Source of the DNA: CAYPJE01 sp964410945
Lineage (GTDB): Bacteria > Fidelibacterota > Marinisomatia > Marinisomatales > TCS56
Length of the DNA stretch: 46,138 bases
NCBI GenBank assembly: GCA_964410945.1
Contig: CAYPJE010000025.1
Location: 1 to 46,138 of the forward strand
Direction of reading: 5' to 3'
The position numbers were made by a program, and so were the translations under genes. Below the pieces are notes generated by a model. That model had not been told where the DNA came from. It did not search any database and saw only the letters and a list, made by a program, of their open reading frames with translations. Positions 43,501 through 46,138 of the stretch are shown piece after piece. How positions within the stretch are numbered: the stretch's first letter is position 1; every line of letters starts with the position of its first letter.

Positions 43501-43816
43501 GGGCGGTCACAGGGATGGTCTGAATCTTCCCGTCCACAGTTTCGACAATAGTGATTTTGCTCCAGTCCTCGGCGACGGTGGCGGTCTGCTCAATCTTCTG
43601 GAATTTAGTCTCGATCAGGCCCAGGGGACTGGTGAGGGTATCGCCGATCATTCCGAGGGAAGGTGGCAGTTCGGGGAATAATCCGGTGGAATAGGGTGTG
43701 CGGAAGTGCCAGCCGTAAGTAGACATGGACAGGGTGCTGTCAGTCTGGGCCCGGGATGCACTGATCCCGCCCAGCATGATAAATGCCAGCAGTAAGAATG
43801 AACGGCTCGTATTCAC
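37568..43816 (-). CDS. sprA: SprA/Sov-type T9SS outer-membrane translocon
   Basis: A protein of about 2082 residues, the giant 36-strand barrel that forms the T9SS export channel (SprA in Flavobacterium, Sov in Porphyromonas, which are about 2,400-2,500 long). The signal peptide ends GGISASRAQ before TDS. Family landmarks are: GKMVFQDQQILAS and IEGKIGDRITVAMDQDSERDF in the N-terminal SprA_N repeats; FGYIRLTIPSD; RYLIEVDYT; the acidic, Asn/Asp-rich loops (SGFYPDTEDLDGSGFLDR); GYYSKTF-type segments; and long barrel strands to the end DVNISISG. The start is taken as GTG at 43816 (MNTSRSFLLLAF); the frame continues ten codons to a TTG at 43846. Neither has a clear ribosome-binding site. It heads the T9SS genes, after rdgB. 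Confidence 0.93.
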   Translation of the reverse strand: MNTSRSFLLLAFIMLGGISASRAQTDSTLSMSTYGWHFRTPYSTGLFPELPPSLGMIGDTLTSPLGLIETKFQKIEQTATVAEDWSKITIVETVDGKIQTIPVTAPLDWYFNTMLQKKGQVGFSAAMQGKGEPATKTDTKRKTGSLELVGVDVGDLGRVSLRVRGNVNISGKMVFQDQQILASNYGETQNTHIEFDQKQNLNIEGKIGDRITVAMDQDSERDFDWENNIRITYDGEEDEIVQRIEAGNISLSLPATQYVTFSGKNQGLFGLKAISKLGPVDITTIASVEQTRKEKQSYKGSSEATTQQIKDYQYRDNQYFFIHPWYRNGVPDTSIYNGTDFNDLYIPSYYPVNEKGLHEFNPGITIKDFELYRGVSTTTPGSVTGIAHYDLDNPDAYEYELRVFDRMERDVDYTIYEDFGYIRLTIPSDDIVLACSFNLVELDSNGAVIDTIKTFGTEAVAGDTATFQLIKYQTNNPSQPTWDLMWKNVYYLGTTNINPEGFAVRVMNDVVSPASERDSTGTNYLELFGLDIFDENADHNPDELIDVGNVPNVHMVYGELIFPSFHPFVHSKNDSDGNTNDQLSTQLGQGMMYSSTNINDIQRDKRYLIEVDYTNTSSNINLGFMIVEGSEEVKVGGVTKQRNIDYQIDYFSGTLTFLMDPTELANADVEVLFEKHELVSFDKKTIIGTRAQMDFGQNSFIGATALYYNQSVLNEKIEVGYEPTRNFIWDINGRYTTDLAGMTRFIDRLPLLETEAMSSVSVEGEFAQVLPNPNPVNNPATGDDNGVAYVDDFEGAKRTTAPQIQRRYWKASSAPLDPFTGEPISQNNRADLSWYNPFYPYVTTDIWPNLSTSNMAGNETTDILRLDIEHTANQVFTPHDSIWAAVTTPLFSGDYDQTDSKFFEIWLNGTEGVLTVDLGRISEDWNGNGILDTEDKPDKDANMDFGNGLLEDKEDVGLDGCEDDYEDGWGGCLPEGSPTFSELLADGETVLINPMADPDDPNGDNFKAYTKSNLNPDGVNGTEGNRNDNSGFYPDTEDLDGSGFLDRTNDYYSKTFSLDPNSLDADYLAGETAYDDGTPTGWRLYRIPLSHFSKIDTTGGIGWNDIRHMRLTVTGTDSQAVLKIAKIEMVGNEWQELGILAGDTTVYTDDDSAFAITVINTEDNSDYKPPKGVKGEYDQINEIEAKEQSLVMQFNDLPPGYSGVAEKTLMELSGDKAQSYLTYDFMKMYVYGASPWIDYDTTEIEFFMQFGRGEEFYEIRQPVYDGWDEDEGRNSIKIDLNWLTALKLADSSTVDLLNPNDTFMDSTNLKRYTFSGDSGNNSNKIISIQGKPSLSRIQFMRMGVRNRSGLPATGEVWVDELRLSGVKKDRGIAMRMQTNLTLADFGKVTVAYSRKDADFHVLQNRLGSNNTSEDFRVNASATLSRFLPKSWGLKIPVSTTFANSRQTPKYHPGTDVLVDENAVPDSIMTLNQSVSFSTSIKKTSASDRKIVKYTLDKISTSFSAKRSESSNYTTTSNKSEDYSGKIGYSLPFGKDNYISPLKWMEGVPLVGKKLSEFHLYYTPESFNANMSFSEKLNEKQPRVGNRTETYNLGLTRNYTLSYKLSETVKKIQYSKNMASDMDHYRGYTWMAIRDLDPGILTNSTENFSVAYTPALLEWLKPNFNYSAAYRWSKPLNSTVDGANIGTNLKFSSNLVLSPTKLVELVYKPPARSGRGTSGRVRGAKQNPGQEKSAEPQKKKFSFMGRIHGFTKKINPINFRYSSTLGRTGQGVLGTVPTGYKFGWLPEHGLDHDPSVGTNTGNWDYNRDLSLNSGVKISNSVSTTMSFSQKTSLKRSGTGVETMTLTRDALPYGEFLENKLPMPGWSLRWSGLQKLPLINKVAKNVSLEHGFRGSEVYSWQFDADSPGNIPLLSPGSFIEDNKEAERNSKVTANFSPLVGLTMQFDKGISTNARFNYSRSLDTKETGRTLKTDKSFTSTANYSHKGGINIPIPFMKDVDIQNNINFTLNFDYNDSKTKVNNAGAAKFSTTNAMSSWKAGLRISYSFTQRVSGGVVYEYRETDNKTTGRKIDRDFGFDVNISISG

Positions 43817-43897
43817 AAGCGTACTTGATCTGTAATTAGTAAACAATTTCTATCAATTAGGAAAAACTGATAACGGTGGGTCTAAACGCAACTCCTG

Positions 43898-44500
43898 TTA
43901 ATTATAATTTGGAATAATTTTGTCACGAAATAGTTTACAGAAATTTTTAATTGCGAGTCCACGGTGACTTATTTTGTTTTTACCCCCGGTTGACAGCTGG
44001 GCCAGGGTCTTTTCCAGCTCCGGAATATAGAACACCGGATCGTAGCCGAATCCGCCTGAGCCAGCGGGTTGTGACAATATCATCCCTTCTACGGTTCCCT
44101 CGGTCCAGAGTTCCTGGCTGTTATCGATATATGAAATCACCGAGCGGAACCGGGCCGTGCGCTCTTCTTCGGGAACGCCATCCAGTTCCTGGAGCAAGCG
44201 GGCGTTATTATCGGCGTAGGTAGCTGCCAGACCGGCCCAGCGGGCGGAATAGACTCCGGGAGCACCGTTCAGTGCATCTACTTCCAGTCCGGTGTCGTCG
44301 GCAATGGCCGGCAGCCCGGTAAGGTCATGGACAGTCCTGGCCTTGAGGAGGGAATTCTCCAGCAGGGTGGTGCCGGTCTCATCAATCGGCCCGATCTCAG
44401 GGAATTCATCCAGGCTGACGATCTCCGGGCCGAAGCCTTCCAGGGCGGCTTTCAGTTCCACCAGTTTATGCTGGTTATGGGTAGCGATGACAATTTTCAT
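43898..44500 (-). CDS. rdgB: XTP/dITP diphosphatase (RdgB/HAM1)
   Basis: A 200-residue cytoplasmic house-cleaning enzyme that hydrolyses dITP, XTP and related purines to monophosphates. Landmarks are the N-terminal IATHNQHKLVEL, ETGTTLLENSLLKA, ADDTGLEVDALNGAPGVYSARWAG, GFGYDPVFYIPE and KNKISHRGLA. All catalytic and substrate positions appear present. The length is normal for the family. It lies 80 bases upstream of the sprA start on the same strand and may share its promoter region (44501-44542), back to back with the tRNA promoter. Confidence 0.97.
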   Translation of the reverse strand: MKIVIATHNQHKLVELKAALEGFGPEIVSLDEFPEIGPIDETGTTLLENSLLKARTVHDLTGLPAIADDTGLEVDALNGAPGVYSARWAGLAATYADNNARLLQELDGVPEEERTARFRSVISYIDNSQELWTEGTVEGMILSQPAGSGGFGYDPVFYIPELEKTLAQLSTGGKNKISHRGLAIKNFCKLFRDKIIPNYN

Positions 44501-44542
44501 TTCAAATCGTGACTTAAATTGCCGCCGAACATAGGGGTATTA

Positions 44543-44572
44543 TTGACGGGACACAAGGATTTTAAGGATAAT
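44543..44572 (+). promoter_or_regulatory. Sigma70-like promoter for tRNA-Phe
   Basis: TTGACG (44543-44548) and GATAAT (44567-44572) are spaced by 18 bases, pointing at the tRNA whose 5' end is 58 bases further on. A 5' leader of about 50 bases would be trimmed by RNase P. Confidence 0.55.
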
Positions 44573-44630
44573 TTGGATATAGACTTTGATTTATGTGACA
44601 GAACCCACTAATTTCGGGCCGCTTTTGGAG

Positions 44631-44703
<73 letters not shown>

Positions 44704-44713
44704 CAGAAATGAA

Positions 44714-44738
44714 AAAGGTCCACGCAGGTGGGCTTTTT
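44714..44738 (+). terminator. Terminator of the tRNA-Phe transcript
   Basis: AAGGTCCAC pairs with GTGGGCTT around a GCAG loop (one bulged base and one G-T pair) and runs straight into seven or more T (44734-44740). Confidence 0.85.
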
Positions 44739-44793
44739 TTATTATGGGGTGTTAAAGTAAATTGGGTTTACAGAGCCACCGGTTAGGGGGCGG

Positions 44794-44815
44794 TTCACCC
44801 CTCATCATTCGGTGG
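44794..44815. repeat. Direct repeat, left copy (22 bases, 20 identical)
   Basis: This matches 45520-45541 with two differences. The right copy covers the start codon and upstream region of the unknown membrane-protein gene, so the left copy looks like the remnant start of a duplicated or replaced gene: on the minus strand it also reads ATGAGGGGTGAA. Confidence 0.7.
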
Positions 44816-44829
44816 CGTGTAGCGCTCAA

Positions 44830-45531
44830 TCAATTTAAGCTCTCCCACTCTTTATTAATCACTTCATGATAGATCAAATTTATACTATCCAAAACTGTCG
44901 GATCGAAGTACCGGCATAATTCAATTCTCAATGAATCTTTCTGATTGCTGGAAGTATATCCACAATTCTCGTTTTTCTTATACAATGCATTAGATGTACT
45001 CCGCGGTGATTCAATGAAACCAACAATTTGATCATGCAGGTCAACAATATTGTTCCTGGATGTGCACCACCACTTTTCATAAACCACCTCATTACCCTTA
45101 ATACTTTGCCAATATCCAGTTTCAATCACAGAACTGAAATTAATCTTTGAGAAGTCAACTATTGACTGGGAAAATGGTATGTTATAGTCATCAATATCTG
45201 GAGACAATAAATTCCATGTTGATCCTTCATGGAGCGCAAAACCACACACAGCGCAAACAGGACGAAAACTTGGGCCATTGACACTGACACAACCACCTTC
45301 TACTACTTCTCCATTTTCAAGTTGCGCAATAATCAACGAATCGAGTAACGGTAATCCATATACAATCGGTACTGCCTTTAATTCACGATGACCATTCGGG
45401 CAAATCTTGAAGCTCATTTTGAATTGCTCAACTAATTTTATTGGTGTATCAACTATAAGTGCTATAGCGGTTAAGACTACACTAACGAAAAGTATTATAA
45501 TGATTGACCTTTGTGATCTTTCACCCCTCAT
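44830..45531 (-). CDS. Unknown membrane-anchored protein with CPxGH...CxxC pairs
   Basis: A 233-residue protein with one N-terminal transmembrane helix (about 9-27), then a soluble domain. CPNGH near residue 44 and CAVCG near 94 could together bind zinc, like a rubredoxin-type knuckle, which is inference. There is no recognised family. Later cysteines (about 155, 190, 206) are scattered. It is markedly more AT-rich than the core genes and follows the broken barrel gene by 12 bases. No good ribosome-binding site is seen before the ATG at 45531, which lies within a direct repeat. Confidence 0.65.
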   Translation of the reverse strand: MRGERSQRSIIIILFVSVVLTAIALIVDTPIKLVEQFKMSFKICPNGHRELKAVPIVYGLPLLDSLIIAQLENGEVVEGGCVSVNGPSFRPVCAVCGFALHEGSTWNLLSPDIDDYNIPFSQSIVDFSKINFSSVIETGYWQSIKGNEVVYEKWWCTSRNNIVDLHDQIVGFIESPRSTSNALYKKNENCGYTSSNQKDSLRIELCRYFDPTVLDSINLIYHEVINKEWESLN

Positions 45532-45541
45532 CGTTTGGTGG
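45520..45541. repeat. Direct repeat, right copy
   Basis: The partner of 44794-44815. Together the copies bracket a segment of about 704 bases that is essentially the unknown membrane-protein gene. Confidence 0.7.
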
Positions 45542-45543
45542 TA

Positions 45544-46026
45544 TTAATTCTTCCCAAAATGTACAGATAATCCAAATTGAACTGAATTATATTTAATCCC
45601 AACACCTCTGCCAATAACTTCGTGCTTTGTAACTGTTGAAAATTTATCATTAGTACTTTGCCGTACCTTTGTAGTATATACCGATTCATGATAATTGTAG
45701 TACAGTGAACTGGAATAGGATGCTTCAACACTAAAGGTTCTATTAATAAAATAACAAACACCAACTTCTGATAAAAACCCAATGTTAACATCAAACCACT
45801 TTTCCTCATTTTTACTTCGGTCTCCGTTGGAAAGTCTCACTTCATTCTCATGTCTGTACTCAATTATTGATCCAATCCCAAAATATGGCCAAACTTGTTT
45901 ATAGCGCAGGTTGTGATTGATCAGAAGCGAATTGAGGGCAATCCTAGATTGATTTGATTCGTCTGTATAATCCCCGGTAGTCCTGTTATCAGTCGTTGTT
46001 GCATCAGTATTTCCAATCATTGTCAC
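45544..46026 (-). CDS. Outer-membrane beta-barrel protein lacking its signal peptide (5'-damaged or pseudogene)
   Basis: A 160-residue frame from GTG at 46026. It shows an OmpA-like small barrel: YFGIGSIIEYRHE, FSVEASYSSSLYYNYHESV, VGIKYNSVQFGLSVHFGKN with a typical barrel end. The open frame continues upstream without a start codon to an in-frame TAA at 46120-46122. That extension encodes another barrel strand (SNISIKHYYKDNRAFKIGV), so the real protein began further upstream. No ATG, GTG or TTG and no signal peptide lie in the extension. Either the gene has lost its 5' end or a frameshift near 46100-46138 separates it. AT-rich composition is shared with the downstream unknown gene. Confidence 0.6.
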   Translation of the reverse strand: MTMIGNTDATTTDNRTTGDYTDESNQSRIALNSLLINHNLRYKQVWPYFGIGSIIEYRHENEVRLSNGDRSKNEEKWFDVNIGFLSEVGVCYFINRTFSVEASYSSSLYYNYHESVYTTKVRQSTNDKFSTVTKHEVIGRGVGIKYNSVQFGLSVHFGKN

Positions 46027-46138
46027 TCCGATTTTAAAAGCACGATTATCCTTATAATAATGCTTAATGGATATGTTACTTCCGCTGTGTAGCGTCAGAA
46101 ACCATTGGACAAATATAGGTTAAAATTTATGAGAGACT

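Noticed and set aside
42848..43681. A 277-residue open frame on the plus strand opposite the start of sprA
   Set aside because: It is the antisense of a conserved SprA coding region, has no ribosome-binding site and shows no family motif; long open antisense frames are expected from this codon use.
45528..45809. A 93-residue minus-strand frame overlapping the barrel fragment
   Set aside because: It is in a different frame from the barrel protein, whose strand pattern and barrel C-terminus are convincing; no ribosome-binding site or motif.

Overview
The window looks like chromosomal DNA from a bacterium of the Fibrobacteres-Chlorobi-Bacteroidetes (FCB) assemblage. It encodes a SprA-type outer-membrane translocon of the type IX secretion system (T9SS), several secreted proteins ending in T9SS sorting domains of the NYPNPFNP type, PorV/PorQ-like barrels, and many signal peptides cleaved directly before glutamine. 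The NYPNPFNP form, a 24-site c-type cytochrome and the mixed secretome suggest a non-classical lineage (Neomarinimicrobiota/Marinimicrobia-, Calditrichota- or Ignavibacteria-like) rather than a typical Bacteroidia. This placement is inference from protein families only.

Layout. 1-2.7 kb: the tail of a T9SS cargo gene, a terminator, then a multiheme lipoprotein on the + strand. 2.7-7.6 kb: housekeeping genes, namely an ArsR-family repressor, ThiI and QueG (both tRNA modification), a C_GCAxxG_C_C protein, and a coupled Nudix hydrolase/MurB pair. 7.7-25.1 kb: one long, tightly packed minus-strand run of 12 genes whose upstream end is at 25119. It holds an asparaginase, a secreted EEP nuclease with lamin-tail and sorting domains, two lamin-tail/OB-fold surface proteins, three outer-membrane barrels (one with N-terminal helix-hairpin-helix DNA-binding units), a pseudo-5'-nucleotidase/EEP fusion, an EEP lipoprotein, two further envelope proteins and a TPR protein of the RMDN type. 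It ends at a terminator at 7597-7625. 25.3-31.2 kb: a T9SS-sorted beta-helix protein and three tandem paralogous lipoproteins with an EGF-like module and a beta-propeller. 31.4-44.5 kb: a T9SS locus on the minus strand (rdgB, sprA, a glutaminyl cyclase-like lipoprotein, a lipoprotein, a PorZ-like propeller, two PorV/PorQ-like barrels, a YibQ-like deacetylase), mostly with overlapping start/stop codons. 44.6-46.1 kb: tRNA-Phe(GAA) with promoter and terminator, then an AT-rich accessory tail with an unknown membrane protein and a 5'-damaged barrel gene.

How it fits together. The T9SS locus would export and anchor the cargo proteins, and the cyclase would cap the many N-terminal glutamines left by signal peptidase. 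The 7.7-25.1 kb cluster concentrates secreted nuclease domains, OB folds, a DNA-binding-type HhH barrel and porin-like barrels. I read it as a candidate extracellular nucleic-acid capture and degradation system. That reading is inference, and it is the most interesting hypothesis in the window.

No stretch longer than about 300 bases lacks a gene.
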